Positions 18,580 through 27,559 of a stretch of 64,000 nt of DNA are shown one piece after another. Where the stretch lies: NCBI RefSeq assembly GCF_000024785.1, contig NC_013441.1, forward strand, positions 1,426,001 through 1,490,000. Direction: 5' to 3'. The translations under genes and the position numbers were made by a program. How positions within the stretch are numbered: the first letter of the stretch is position 1; each line of letters opens with the position of its first letter. This DNA is from Gordonia bronchialis DSM 43247. Its GTDB lineage: Bacteria; Actinomycetota; Actinomycetes; Mycobacteriales; Mycobacteriaceae. The notes under the pieces were generated by a model, which saw nothing but the letters and a program-made list of their open reading frames with translations, made no database searches and had not been told where the DNA came from.

Positions 18580-18958
18580 ATGACCGATCAGCTGTCCAAG
18601 GTGTTCGCCGCACTGGCGGATCCCACGCGTCGCGACATGGTGGCGCGGCTGACCGACGCGGATGCGACGGTCGGGCAGCTGGCGCAACCGTATGACGTGA
18701 GGCATCCAGGCGGTGTCGAAGCATCTGAAGGTGCTCGAAGACGCCGGACTGGTGACACGCACCCGGGAGGCCCAGACCCGACCGGTGCACCTGGAAGCGG
18801 AGGTGTTCGACCTCATGACCAAGTGGATCGAGCGGTATCGCCGGCGAGCGGAGGAGCGCTATCAGCGTCTCGACGCCGTGCTGGCGGAGATGAACGACGG
18901 CCCCGCGGCAACCGGCGGCGAGGCCGAACAACCCGACACCGAAGGACAGGCATCATGA
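18580..18958 (+). pseudogene. ArsR-family winged-helix repressor, split by a one-base insertion
   Basis: The first frame gives MTDQLSKVFAALADPTRRDMVARLTDADATVGQLAQPYDV. The expected continuation, (S)IQAVSKHLKVLEDAGLVTRTREAQTRPVHLEAEVFDLMTKWIERYRR, is in the next frame. Removing one G at 18701/18702 restores a 125-residue protein with the complete recognition helix. In the sequence as given, translation from the ATG runs out of the correct frame and continues, without a stop, in frame with the next gene. The full-length protein would be the autorepressor for the two operators upstream and would overlap the SRPBCC gene by ATGA. Either a true loss or a sequencing error; the intact operators favour an error or a very recent event. 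Confidence 0.8.
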
Positions 18959-19443
18959 GCAGCACCCGTTACCCCGAGGCCACCATCGAAGCCGACAAGG
19001 AGGTGCCGATCATCCGGATCACCCGCGACTTCCGTGGCACCCCAGCGCAATTGATGAAGGCCCACACCGACCCGGAGCTGTTCGTCCGGTGGATCGGCCC
19101 CGACGCCATCAGCAGTCGCATCGTCGACTGGGATGTCCGCGACGGCGGCAGCTGGCGCTATGTCTCCAGTCACGACGGTCAGGAGTTCGGCTTCCGTGGC
19201 TGCTTCCACACCGTTGGTGAGGACAAGATCGTGCAGACCTTCACCTTCGAGGGCATGCCCGACCAGGTTTCGCTGGAGACCCTCTGGTTCGAGGACCTCG
19301 GCGACGGCACCACGCGACTGCACGCACAGTCACTCTGCGACAGCTTCGAAGCGCGTGACGGCTGGCTCGCGTCGGGCATGGAAGTCGGTGTCAACGAGGG
19401 CTACGCCACGCTCGACAAGCTCATCGCCGAGGGTGAAGTGTGA
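18955..19443 (+). CDS. SRPBCC (AHSA1-like) ligand-binding domain protein
   Basis: 162 residues. EADKEVPIIRITRDFRGTPAQLMKAHTDPELFVRWIGPD and the later DGGSWRYVSSHDGQEFGFRGCFHTV are hallmarks of the AHSA1/START-like cavity fold usually encoded with an ArsR regulator. It starts at ATG 18955, overlapping the ArsR stop, and its own stop overlaps the next GTG start. Role unknown; ArsR-SRPBCC pairs are common in stress or toxic-compound responses. Confidence 0.9.
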   Translation: MSSTRYPEATIEADKEVPIIRITRDFRGTPAQLMKAHTDPELFVRWIGPDAISSRIVDWDVRDGGSWRYVSSHDGQEFGFRGCFHTVGEDKIVQTFTFEGMPDQVSLETLWFEDLGDGTTRLHAQSLCDSFEARDGWLASGMEVGVNEGYATLDKLIAEGEV

Positions 19444-20024
19444 TCGTGAATCTCACGGAACTCTCTGCGGCACAACGTCATCAGCAGGTCAGTAGGCACT
19501 TCGGTGACGTCGTGTCCGCGGTGGGCGACTGGGACGCGCCGTCGCCGGTGGACGGTTGGGCGGCACGCGATGTTGTCGGACACCTCGTCGAATGGTTCCC
19601 CGGGTTCCTCGCCGGTGGTGGCGTGTCACTGCCGGCGGGGCCGTCGGTCGTCGACGATCCGGCCGGAGCGTGGGCGGCTCGTGCGGCCGCGGTGCAGACG
19701 TTGCTCGACGGTCCCGGCGCCGACGCCGATTTCACGCACCCGATGGCCGGCACGCATCGGCTCGAAGATGCCATCGACCGCTTTTACACCGCCGATGTCT
19801 TCATGCACACCTGGGATCTCGCCGAGGCGGCCGGTGTGGCTGCCGACCTCGATCCCGGATACGCCCGGCAACTGCTCGACGGAATGACGGGGATCGAGGA
19901 GATGCTGCGCGCGTCGGGGCAACACGGACAACCGGTCGCCGTGCCCGACGACGCCGACCCCGTCACCCGCCTGGCCGGATTCATCGGGCGCGATCCGCAC
20001 TGGCGATCGAGCGCCGCCGAGTGA
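19440..20024 (+). CDS. DinB-like TIGR03086-family metal-binding protein
   Basis: 194 residues starting on a GTG that overlaps the previous stop. The four-helix mycothiol-dependent/maleylpyruvate-isomerase-like fold is suggested by DGWAARDVVGHLVEWFPGFL (metal-ligand His) and RFYTADVFMHTWDLAEAAG (second His pair region), with the third region at GQPVAVPDDADPVTRLAGFIGRDP, typical of TIGR03086. It forms one transcript with ArsR and SRPBCC. Probably a thiol- or stress-related enzyme; substrate unknown. Confidence 0.87.
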   Translation: MIVNLTELSAAQRHQQVSRHFGDVVSAVGDWDAPSPVDGWAARDVVGHLVEWFPGFLAGGGVSLPAGPSVVDDPAGAWAARAAAVQTLLDGPGADADFTHPMAGTHRLEDAIDRFYTADVFMHTWDLAEAAGVAADLDPGYARQLLDGMTGIEEMLRASGQHGQPVAVPDDADPVTRLAGFIGRDPHWRSSAAE

Positions 20025-20047
20025 GGTCACCAGGCACAGTTGCGGAG

Positions 20048-20053
20048 TACCGT
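20048..20053 (+). promoter_or_regulatory. Probable -10 box (TACCGT) for the leaderless MoxR-type gene
   Basis: TACCGT lies exactly 7 bases before the GTG at 20061, the same layout seen before purN and six other starts in the window. No ribosome-binding site precedes the GTG. Confidence 0.45.
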
Positions 20054-20060
20054 GGACGGG

Positions 20061-21494
20061 GTGCCAGAGGATTTCACCACACACACCTCCCAGACCACCG
20101 AGACCCGCCATCCGTCGCCCCGCACCCTGGGTGAACTGCGCGCGAGTGGTCACATCCAACGCAGCATCCGCGACGAGATCCGCCACAACCTGCTGAACGC
20201 GCTCCGCGCGGGCGACGACCCGTGGCCGGGCATCGTGGGTTTCGAGGCGACGGTGCTCCCGCAGCTCGAGCGGGCGCTGATCGCCGGCCACGACGTCGTG
20301 ATGCTCGGTGAGCGCGGTCAGGGAAAGACGCGCATCCTGCGCACGCTGGTCGGGCTGCTGGACGAGTGGACGCCGGTGATCGCCGGTTCCGAACTCGGCG
20401 AGCATCCGTACGAACCGATCACGCCGGCCTCGATCCGCAAGGCCGCCAACCTGCTCGACGACCTGCCCATCGAATGGCGTCACCGCAGTCAGCGTTACAG
20501 CGAGAAGCTGGCCACCCCGGACACGTCGGTGGCCGATCTCGTCGGCGACATCGATCCGATGAAGGTGGCCGAGGGTCGCAGTCTCGGTGATCCCGAGACC
20601 ATCCACTTCGGGCTCATCCCGCGCGCCCACCGGGGCATCGTCGCGATCAACGAGCTGCCCGACCTCGCCGAGCGCATCCAGGTCTCGATGCTGAATGTGA
20701 TGGAAGAGCGCGACATCCAGGTGCGCGGGTACACGCTGCGACTGCCGCTCGATGTCCTCGTGATGGCCAGCGCCAACCCCGAGGACTACACCAACCGCGG
20801 CCGCATCATCACCCCGCTCAAGGACCGCTTCGGTGCCGAGATCCGCACGCACTACCCGCTGGAGCTCGACGACGAGATCGCGGTGATCGAGCAGGAGGCC
20901 GACCTCACCGCATCCGTGCCGACCTTCATCACCGAGATCCTGGCCCGGTTCACCCGCTATGCCCGCGACCATCCGTCCATCGACCAACGATCCGGCGTGT
21001 CCGCACGCTTCTCCATCGCCGGTGCCGAAACCGTTGCCGCAGCGGCACTTCACCGCGCGGCGGTGGCCGGCGAGGAGCAGGCCGTCGCCCGCGTCGTCGA
21101 TCTCGAGTCGGTGGTGGAGGTGTTGCGGGGCAAGATCGAGTTCGAGTCCGGCGAGGAGGGGCGCGAACTGGAGATCCTGGAGCACCTGCTGCGAAAGTCG
21201 GTGGCCGACACCGTCCGCGCACACCTGGGTGGCATCGACATGGCGCCGCTCGTCGGCGCGCTGGAGGAGGGCGAGCCCGTCGTCACCGGCGACCGGGTCA
21301 CCGCCACCGACTTCCTCGGCTCCATCCCGGCGCCGGAGACGACGGCCGGCGTGCTCGACGAGATCGCCGAGCGGCTCGACGCCGATGCCGAGGGTGAGCG
21401 CGCCAGCGCCGTCGAACTTGCCTTGGAGGGCCTCTACCTGGCCCGCCGGATCGGCAAGGAGGCCGATGAGACCGGACAGACGCTGTATGGCTGA
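20061..21494 (+). CDS. MoxR/magnesium-chelatase-like AAA+ ATPase (Rv0958-like)
   Basis: 477 residues from the GTG at 20061, chosen for the -10 box at 7 bases; a TTG at 20040 is in frame but would lie before that box. Walker A GERGQGKTR is near residue 84. The family segment FGLIPRAHRGIVAINELPDLAERIQVSMLNVMEERDIQVRG covers Walker B and the pore region, and MASANPEDYTNRGRI is sensor 1. It is followed 27 bases downstream by a VWA protein, the usual MoxR-VWA pairing, where the ATPase and the metal-binding VWA partner form a chaperone-like complex. In M. tuberculosis it directly follows purH; here about 8.6 kb separate them. Confidence 0.92.
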   Translation: MPEDFTTHTSQTTETRHPSPRTLGELRASGHIQRSIRDEIRHNLLNALRAGDDPWPGIVGFEATVLPQLERALIAGHDVVMLGERGQGKTRILRTLVGLLDEWTPVIAGSELGEHPYEPITPASIRKAANLLDDLPIEWRHRSQRYSEKLATPDTSVADLVGDIDPMKVAEGRSLGDPETIHFGLIPRAHRGIVAINELPDLAERIQVSMLNVMEERDIQVRGYTLRLPLDVLVMASANPEDYTNRGRIITPLKDRFGAEIRTHYPLELDDEIAVIEQEADLTASVPTFITEILARFTRYARDHPSIDQRSGVSARFSIAGAETVAAAALHRAAVAGEEQAVARVVDLESVVEVLRGKIEFESGEEGRELEILEHLLRKSVADTVRAHLGGIDMAPLVGALEEGEPVVTGDRVTATDFLGSIPAPETTAGVLDEIAERLDADAEGERASAVELALEGLYLARRIGKEADETGQTLYG

Positions 21495-21521
21495 GTTGTC
21501 GGCCTTCTACTAGGAGAACTC

Positions 21522-23525
21522 ATGGCGCGCAAGGGTTTCCACCGATCACGCTATCAGCGCTACACCGGCGGTCCCGATCCGCTGGCACCCCCGGTCGATC
21601 TCCGGGAGGCGCTCGGTGAGATCGGTGACGACGTGATGGCCGGGGTGTCGCCGCAGCGTGCGCTGCGCGAGTTCCTGCGGCGCGGTACGCAGAACATGCG
21701 TGGCCTGGACAAGCTGCGCGAGCAGGTGAACCGGCGTCGGCAGGAACTCCTCAAGCGACGCAACCTCGACGGCACCTTCGCCGAGATCCGCGAGTTGCTC
21801 GACCGCGCCGTTCTCGAGGAACGCAAACAACTCGCCCGTGACCTCGACGACGACGCCCGGTTCGCCGAGATGCAGATCGGGAGCCTCCCGGCGTCGACCG
21901 CGCAGGCCGTCGAAGAACTCGCCGACTACGAATGGCGTTCGCGGCAGGCCCGGGCGGACTACGAGAAGATCAAGGACCTGCTCGGCCGCGAACTGCTCGA
22001 CCAGCGTTTTGCCGGCATGAAACAGGCCCTCGAAGGTGCCACCGAGCAAGACCGGCAACGTATCTCGGAGATGCTGGCCGACCTGAACAAGCTTCTCGAC
22101 GCACACAACCGTGGTGAGGACACCACGCAGCAGTTCGAGGAGTTCATGGATGCCCACGGGGAGTACTTCCCCGAGAATCCGCGCAACACCGACGAACTCA
22201 TCGATTCGCTGGCGCAGCGCGCCGCCGCGGCGCAGCAGTTCTACAATTCGCTGACACCCGACCAGCGTGCCGAACTCGACCAGCTCGCCCAACAGGCGTT
22301 CGGTTCACCGGACCTGATGAGTCAACTGGCGCAGATGGATTCGGCGTTGCGGCAGGCCCTGCCGGGGCTGGACTGGGATGACGCGCAATCCTTCTCCGGT
22401 GATCAGCCGATGGGTCTGGGGGAGGGGGCGGCTGCGCTGCGCGACATCTCCGAACTCGAAGCGCTCTCCGAGCAGTTGTCACAGCAGTACGCGGGCGCGC
22501 AGATGGACGACATCGACCTCGATGCGCTTGCCCGTCAGCTGGGCGACGAGGCCGCGGTGGATGCCCGCACGCTGCAGGAATTGGAGCGGGCGCTCAATGA
22601 GGAGGGCTTCTTCGATCGCACGTCCGACGGTCAGCTGCGGCTGAGTCCGAAGGCGATGCGGCAGTTGGGGCAGACGATCTTCCGTGATGTCGCCGAACAG
22701 CTCAGCGGGCGCCGTGGCGATCGTCAGACGCGACGCAGCGGACTACTCGGTGAGCCGTCGGGTGCCACGCGCGAGTGGGTGTTCGGTGACACCGATCCGT
22801 GGGATGTCACCCGTACCGTGTCGAATGCGGTGTTGCGCACCATCTCCGAGAGCACCGAACCGGCGTTGGCCAGCGCCGAGATGGCCCGCGACGGGGTGCG
22901 GATCACCGTGCGCGACGTCGAGGTCGCCGAGACCGAGAGCCGCACCCAGGCCGCGGTGGTCCTGCTCGTGGACACTTCCTTCTCGATGGAGATGGAAGGT
23001 CGCTGGACGCCGATGAAGCGCACCGCGATCGCGCTCAACCATCTGATCTCCACCCGATTCCGCAGCGACGAACTGCATCTCATCGCGTTCGGACGCTACG
23101 CCCGCTCGATCGACATCGCCGAACTGACCGGACTGCAACCACGGATGGAGCAGGGCACCAACCTGCACCATGCACTACTTCTCGCGCAGCGTCATCTGCG
23201 TCGATTCCCCAATGCGCAGCCGGTGGTCCTGGTCGTCACCGACGGTGAGCCGACCGCACATCTCGATCCCAGCGGCGAACCGTTCTTCTTCTACCCACCG
23301 CACCCGCAGACGATCGCTCTGACCGTGCGCGAACTCGACCACGTTGCACGACTCGGTGCGCAGGTCACCTTCTTCCGGCTCGGTGAGGACCCGGGGCTGG
23401 CCCACTTCATGGACCAGATCGCGCGGCGGATCGGCGGACGGGTGGTGGCACCCGACGTGGACGGACTCGGTGCGGCCGTCGTCGGCGACTATCTGCGCTC
23501 CCGCCGGGGTCGTCGGCGCGGCTGA
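21522..23525 (+). CDS. VWA-domain protein (Rv0959-like), partner of the MoxR-type ATPase
   Basis: 667 residues with AGGAGAACTC before the ATG. The first 400 residues are helical and charged, rich in DLL/EEL, likely coiled. The VWA domain starts near 480 with an intact MIDAS motif VDTSFSMEME, a further TNLHHAL threonine and VVTDGEPTAH. It ends in the basic SRRGRRRG. MoxR-VWA pairs assemble or activate metal-dependent or multi-subunit partners; the client here is unknown. Confidence 0.9.
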   Translation: MARKGFHRSRYQRYTGGPDPLAPPVDLREALGEIGDDVMAGVSPQRALREFLRRGTQNMRGLDKLREQVNRRRQELLKRRNLDGTFAEIRELLDRAVLEERKQLARDLDDDARFAEMQIGSLPASTAQAVEELADYEWRSRQARADYEKIKDLLGRELLDQRFAGMKQALEGATEQDRQRISEMLADLNKLLDAHNRGEDTTQQFEEFMDAHGEYFPENPRNTDELIDSLAQRAAAAQQFYNSLTPDQRAELDQLAQQAFGSPDLMSQLAQMDSALRQALPGLDWDDAQSFSGDQPMGLGEGAAALRDISELEALSEQLSQQYAGAQMDDIDLDALARQLGDEAAVDARTLQELERALNEEGFFDRTSDGQLRLSPKAMRQLGQTIFRDVAEQLSGRRGDRQTRRSGLLGEPSGATREWVFGDTDPWDVTRTVSNAVLRTISESTEPALASAEMARDGVRITVRDVEVAETESRTQAAVVLLVDTSFSMEMEGRWTPMKRTAIALNHLISTRFRSDELHLIAFGRYARSIDIAELTGLQPRMEQGTNLHHALLLAQRHLRRFPNAQPVVLVVTDGEPTAHLDPSGEPFFFYPPHPQTIALTVRELDHVARLGAQVTFFRLGEDPGLAHFMDQIARRIGGRVVAPDVDGLGAAVVGDYLRSRRGRRRG

Positions 23526-23534
23526 GACCCTCGC

Positions 23535-24142
23535 TCAGCGTCGTGCGGAGCGCGCTCCCACCACCCACAGCACGATCCCGATGATCGTGAGCAGGAAACC
23601 GAAGCCTCCGCCGAGGATGGCGATCATTCCGGCGGCCGCGGCGAATACCTGACGGCCGGTCAAGGCGGGCGCGGCGAAGGTCTGCTCGTCGCAGGTGATG
23701 GTGTAGCTGCCGTCCACCGGGATCGTCACGGTGCGAAAGGTTTCGATGGACTGCCCGTCGTGGTGGATGGTCGAGGTGACGTCGGGCCCGGACTGCACCG
23801 GTGCGGGACGTCGAAGCGGCAATTGGGTCGACGGGAAGCGTCCTCGCCGGCGAACAGTTGCAGCGAGTCGCCTGCCGAGAAGGATCGCGTGGCGGTGGTG
23901 TTGATCTCGAAGACGTTGTCGGTCTGGGAAGCGACCTTGCCGAAGCCGAAGACGGCGAGCACGACCCCCGCCGCGACACAGCCGACCAGGATGATGACGC
24001 CGATCCAGGTCATCCACTTGCCCGCCCGCCGCATGCCGGATCGGTTCTTGGTCGGCGGCGGCCCGTAGGGCTGGTAGCCGGCCGGACCGTAGGGTGCGGC
24101 CGGCGGTACCGGCGGGTGATCGGGATCGGCGGGCGAATTCAT
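23535..24142 (-). pseudogene. Pro-rich two-segment membrane protein, split by a one-base deletion
   Basis: The start ATG at 24142 gives MNSPADPDHPPVPPAAPYGPAGYQPYGPPP, a basic stretch, a membrane segment (MTWIGVIILVGCVAAGVVLAVFGFG) and an extracytoplasmic part up to about NCRFDV. Near 23805 the frame changes. The other frame continues naturally as PAPVQSGPDVTSTIHHDGQSIETFRTVTIPVDGSYTITCDEQ and ends with a second membrane segment (ILGGGFGFLLTIIGIVLWVVG). Length 608 bases is one base short of a codon multiple, consistent with a single deletion. An intact version would be about 202 residues. Function unknown. Confidence 0.72.
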
Positions 24143-24257
24143 GGCGAATCTCCTCGGCAGGGTGCTGCCGATTATGCCCGCAGTCCGACTGATTCGCGGG
24201 GCACCTCGGGGACGATTCAGGGTGATCTCGGGGTGGTCGGCCCGGCCGGTCGACCGT

Positions 24258-24263
24258 TAGGCT
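24258..24263 (+). promoter_or_regulatory. Probable -10 box (TAGGCT) for the leaderless DUF1707 gene
   Basis: TAGGCT lies exactly 7 bases before the GTG at 24271. Confidence 0.45.
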
Positions 24264-24270
24264 GGTGAAC

Positions 24271-24924
24271 GTGTCAACTCCCGGGGAACTGCCTCCGCCC
24301 GACGACCGGCGTGCCCGACTGCGCGCCGCCGACGCCGACCGTGAGCTCGTCCACGAGATCCTCTCGGCCGCCATGGCCAACGGGAATCTCTCGCCCGACG
24401 AGTACGAGGAGCGCGCCGGTAAAGCGGTGATGGCCAAGACCTTTGGTGATCTCGACGAATTGACCGACGATCTGCCGGTGGCTCAACTCGGGGTGGTGAT
24501 GCCGTCGTGGTCGGCCGTCGGCGATCGGCCGCCGGCGGTCGCGGGCACCAGAGTCAACTCCGCGTCGTCTCGTCGTCCCACCCATCACTCCTTCGCCCTG
24601 ATGGCGGCCTCGGAGGTCAAGGGCAACGCCGTCGTCGACGACTCGCTGACCGCGACCGCGATCATGGGGGGCGTCGAGATCGATTTGCGGGCAGCGGAAT
24701 TCACGTCCGGTCAGCTGACCATCCGATGTTTCGCGCTGATGGGCGGCATCGACATCGTGGTGCCCGACGACGTCACCGTGGAGATCAGCGGCATGGCCGT
24801 GATGGGAGGCTTCTCCAAACGCGCCGACGGTCAGGGCGCCCCGGGGGCTCCGTCGATCCGCGTCGTCGGCTTCGCTCTGATGGGTGGCGTGGACGTGAAA
24901 CGCAAAGCGCGGGAAGAGGACTGA
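24271..24924 (+). CDS. DUF1707 protein with LiaF-like C-terminal domain
   Basis: 217 residues from the GTG at 24271; another in-frame GTG sits 6 bases upstream. The N-terminal DUF1707 block is LRAADADRELVHEILSAAMANGNLSPDEYEERAGKAVMAKTFGDLDELTDDLP. The C-terminal half is a beta-repeat region with MGG-containing turns (AIMGGVEIDLRAAEF, ALMGGIDIVVPDDVTVEISGMAVMGGFSKR, GFALMGGVDVKRK), like the LiaF/YvqF cell-wall-stress sensor domain. No membrane segment, so it is cytosolic or membrane associated. Likely envelope-stress related, by family. Confidence 0.87.
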   Translation: MSTPGELPPPDDRRARLRAADADRELVHEILSAAMANGNLSPDEYEERAGKAVMAKTFGDLDELTDDLPVAQLGVVMPSWSAVGDRPPAVAGTRVNSASSRRPTHHSFALMAASEVKGNAVVDDSLTATAIMGGVEIDLRAAEFTSGQLTIRCFALMGGIDIVVPDDVTVEISGMAVMGGFSKRADGQGAPGAPSIRVVGFALMGGVDVKRKAREED

Positions 24925-24937
24925 CCCGCAGAGCCCC

Positions 24938-25896
24938 TCAGGCCAGCAGCACCGAGATGATGGCGATCGCCGGGATGGAGGCGAGCGTGGTGATCAGCGC
25001 GGTGTCGCGGGCTGGCCGCGACGGTAGCGGGTGGCGTACACCATCACGTTCTGCGCGGTCGGCAACGCGGCGATCACAACCTGCGCGAACAGCTGGTGGC
25101 CCGTCTGGCCGAAACCCCATCGGGCGATCACGTACACGAGTGTGGGCATCGCCAGCATCTTGAGGACGGTCGCGAGTGCGATGTCGCGGCGCGGGCTCTG
25201 ACCCTTCTTGAAGACGGTCACGCCGGTCAGCGACAGCCCGAACGCCAGCAACGCCGCCGGCACCGACGCGTTGCCCAGCATCCTCAACGGTTCGAGGACC
25301 GGAGCGGGCGGCATCACGCCGACCATCGAGACGATCAGCCCCGCCACACCGCCGACGACGATCGGATTGGCCAGCGGAGTCACCACCACGTCACGGAGCA
25401 GCGAGCGATCGGCGCCGCGATCGAGTGCGGTGAGGTCCAGGGCGAGCAGCGCCATCGGGGAGTAGATGAGGATCTGGAACAGCAGCAGTGGGGCGATGAA
25501 CGTCGCGTCGTCGAGCACGAAGATGGCGATCGGCAGACCGAGATTCACGCTGTTGACATACGACGACGACAACGCCCCGATGACCAGTTCGGGAACGGCG
25601 CGACGTAACCACAACCGGGCGACGAGCAGATAGAGCAGCCCGATGATCAGGGCGGCGCCGCCCGCGATGACCAGGGTGGACGAGAACACCACCGACAGGT
25701 CCGTGGTCACCAGTGACGCGAACAGCAGGGCCGGGGTGCAGACGAAGAAGACCAGGCGAGAGAGGACCTCGTGGGCGTGCTCACCCAGTAGGTGCGTCCG
25801 TCCGAGCACGTACCCTATGCCCACCACGATGAAGATGACGGTGAAGCCGGAGATGACGCCTGACACCGTCTGAGCGTATTCACTACCCTGAAGCAC
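24938..25896 (-). pseudogene. AEC-family (auxin efflux carrier-like) permease, frameshifted near its 3' end
   Basis: From the GTG at 25896 the frame encodes about ten membrane segments typical of AEC transporters (SGFTVIFIVVGIGYVLGR..., NSVNLGLPIAIFVLDD, LPTAQNVMVYATRY), but it stops at 24994 after RRGQPATPR. The expected last segment, RDTALITTLASIPAIAIISVLLA, is in the adjacent frame and ends at 24938. One missing base near 25011 (restoring GQARDT) would rejoin them into about 319 residues. The last membrane segment is lost as the sequence stands. Substrate unknown; small organic anions are typical. Confidence 0.82.
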
Positions 25897-25948
25897 GAAT
25901 CAACGGGTCGACCGCACCGAGTCCGGCCCAGGGGAGAGGACCGGACGA

Positions 25949-26578
25949 GTGACCAACCCGCAGGGACCGGAGTACGGGCGCGACCCAGACGACACCTGGA
26001 GTCCGGCCGCGCCGGCCGGCCAGCCCTACGCGCCGACGGAGTTGTCGCCGACCTATCAGAATCCATCCGACCCCTACGGTGCGGCGCCCGGCTACGCCCA
26101 GACGCCCGACCCGTATCTGACGAAGGATCCGTACGGCGCCAATCCGCAGCTGCCGCCGGTGGCCCCGCCCGGGTCGGACCCGTCGTACGGGCCCGGATAT
26201 TCGACGCCGTATGGCGCCGGGTACACGCCGTACCCGCAATACGGGGCCGCGTCACACTACCCCTACGGAGCGTCGCCGTACGGGTATCCCCCGGTGGCGC
26301 AGTCCAACGGTCATGCCACGACGGCGCTGGTCTGCGGGATCGTCAGCCTGGTCAGTGTGTTCGTCCTGAGCTGCTTCTCGCTGCCGGTGTCCGGGCCGAC
26401 CGGCATCGTCGCACTTGTGATGGGATTCAAGGCCCGCCGCGAGATCGAGGACTCGGTGGGTACCCAGACCGGGGGCGGCAACGCGCTGGCCGGACTCATC
26501 ACCGGTGGCATCGGACTACTGCTCTCGGTGATCCTGACGGTGCTGATCATCGTGCTCTTCGCCGCCGAGTCGGTCTGA
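25949..26578 (+). CDS. DUF4190-type membrane protein with Pro/Tyr-rich N-terminus
   Basis: 209 residues from a GTG with GGGAGAGGACC upstream. Residues 1-120 are Pro/Tyr/Gly rich (DPYGAAPGYAQTPDPY, YGPGYSTPYGAGYTPYPQYG). The C-terminal part has two membrane segments flanking the DUF4190 signature GFKARREIEDS and TQTGGGNALAGLITGGIG. A second protein of the same design is encoded 132 bases downstream, so the pair is a local duplication. Function unknown; such proteins are frequent in this order and probably membrane scaffolds. Confidence 0.85.
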   Translation: MTNPQGPEYGRDPDDTWSPAAPAGQPYAPTELSPTYQNPSDPYGAAPGYAQTPDPYLTKDPYGANPQLPPVAPPGSDPSYGPGYSTPYGAGYTPYPQYGAASHYPYGASPYGYPPVAQSNGHATTALVCGIVSLVSVFVLSCFSLPVSGPTGIVALVMGFKARREIEDSVGTQTGGGNALAGLITGGIGLLLSVILTVLIIVLFAAESV

Positions 26579-26710
26579 CAGACGACACTTGGCGAGTTCA
26601 CCCGGCAAACGGGGGTCGGTTGACTAGGGTTGACGGCGATGTGCCGCGCCAGCGGTGCCGAATCCTTTGCGCGCTCACAACGGGGGTTGCGCACTTCGAA
26701 AGGCAAGCCG

Positions 26711-27559
26711 ATGACCAATCCGACCGGTGACCGGGACCCCGAGGACTCCACTCCCGGGGGCAACCCCGAATCCCACGAGCCGCCACCGTCGTCGCCGACG
26801 GGCGGGCCGACGCGCTTCATCAAGACCGGCCCGGGCGGACAGACCCCGCCGCCTTCGACCCCGCCGCCGTCCTATGGCCAGGGCACCCCGCCGCCGTCGT
26901 ATGGCCAGGGCACGCCACCGCCGTCGTACGGCCAGGGGACCCAGCCGCCGTCGTATGACCCGACGCAGATCGGGACGCCGGGATCGTCGGGAACCCCGTC
27001 GTACGGTCAGGGGACCCAGCCGCCGTCGTACGACCCGACGCAGATCGGGACGCCCGGAGCGTCGGGAACCCCGTCGTACGGGACACCACCGCCGTCCTAT
27101 GGCGATTCGGGGACACCGTCGTACGGTGACTCGGGCACGCCGTCGTACGGGACGCCTCCGTCCTACGGTGACTCAGGGACGCCGTCGTATGGAGCCGCGA
27201 GCACGCCGTCGTACGGAACGCCACCCGCGTCGCCGTATGGGCAGCCGGGATACGGGGCTGCCGGCTATCCGGGCGGAGTCGGTGCCACGCCACCCAAGAC
27301 CAACCCGCTGGCGATCGCTTCGTTGGCGTGCTCGATCGCGGGCTTGGTATGTTGCGGCATCGTGAGTGTCGTCGGGCTGATCCTCGGCTTCGTGGCCCGC
27401 AAGCAGATCAGCGAGTCCAACGGGACACAGACCGGCGATGGGCTGGCTCTCGCCGGCATCATCGTGGGCGCCGTAGTCGTGGTCCTGTTCATCATCTATT
27501 GGGTGTTGGTGTTCGCCGGGGTCATCGGGAGCTTCGCGTTCGACGCCAGCACCAGCTGA
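26711..27559 (+). CDS. DUF4190-type membrane protein with PPSYGQGT tandem repeats
   Basis: 282 residues from the ATG at 26711, which has GAAAGGCAAGCCG upstream; in-frame starts at 26630 and 26639 give an unconvincing leader. Residues about 50-185 are tandem repeats of PPPSYGQGT, a longer unit around QPPSYDPTQIGTPG, and GTPSYGDS. The DNA is correspondingly repetitive (26,870-27,240) and likely to vary in copy number between strains. The C-terminal two membrane segments with GFVARKQISESNGTQTGDGLALAGIIVG match the preceding gene's DUF4190 block. Confidence 0.86.
   Translation: MTNPTGDRDPEDSTPGGNPESHEPPPSSPTGGPTRFIKTGPGGQTPPPSTPPPSYGQGTPPPSYGQGTPPPSYGQGTQPPSYDPTQIGTPGSSGTPSYGQGTQPPSYDPTQIGTPGASGTPSYGTPPPSYGDSGTPSYGDSGTPSYGTPPSYGDSGTPSYGAASTPSYGTPPASPYGQPGYGAAGYPGGVGATPPKTNPLAIASLACSIAGLVCCGIVSVVGLILGFVARKQISESNGTQTGDGLALAGIIVGAVVVVLFIIYWVLVFAGVIGSFAFDASTS

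Noticed and set aside
18580..19443. A 287-codon single gene (ArsR-SRPBCC fusion protein)
   Set aside because: The middle third is out-of-frame ArsR sequence. One base removal restores two normal overlapping genes, so a natural fusion domain is unlikely.
26870..27240. CRISPR or non-coding tandem repeat
   Set aside because: All units are multiples of three within an open frame and encode the PPSYGQGT repeat of a membrane protein.
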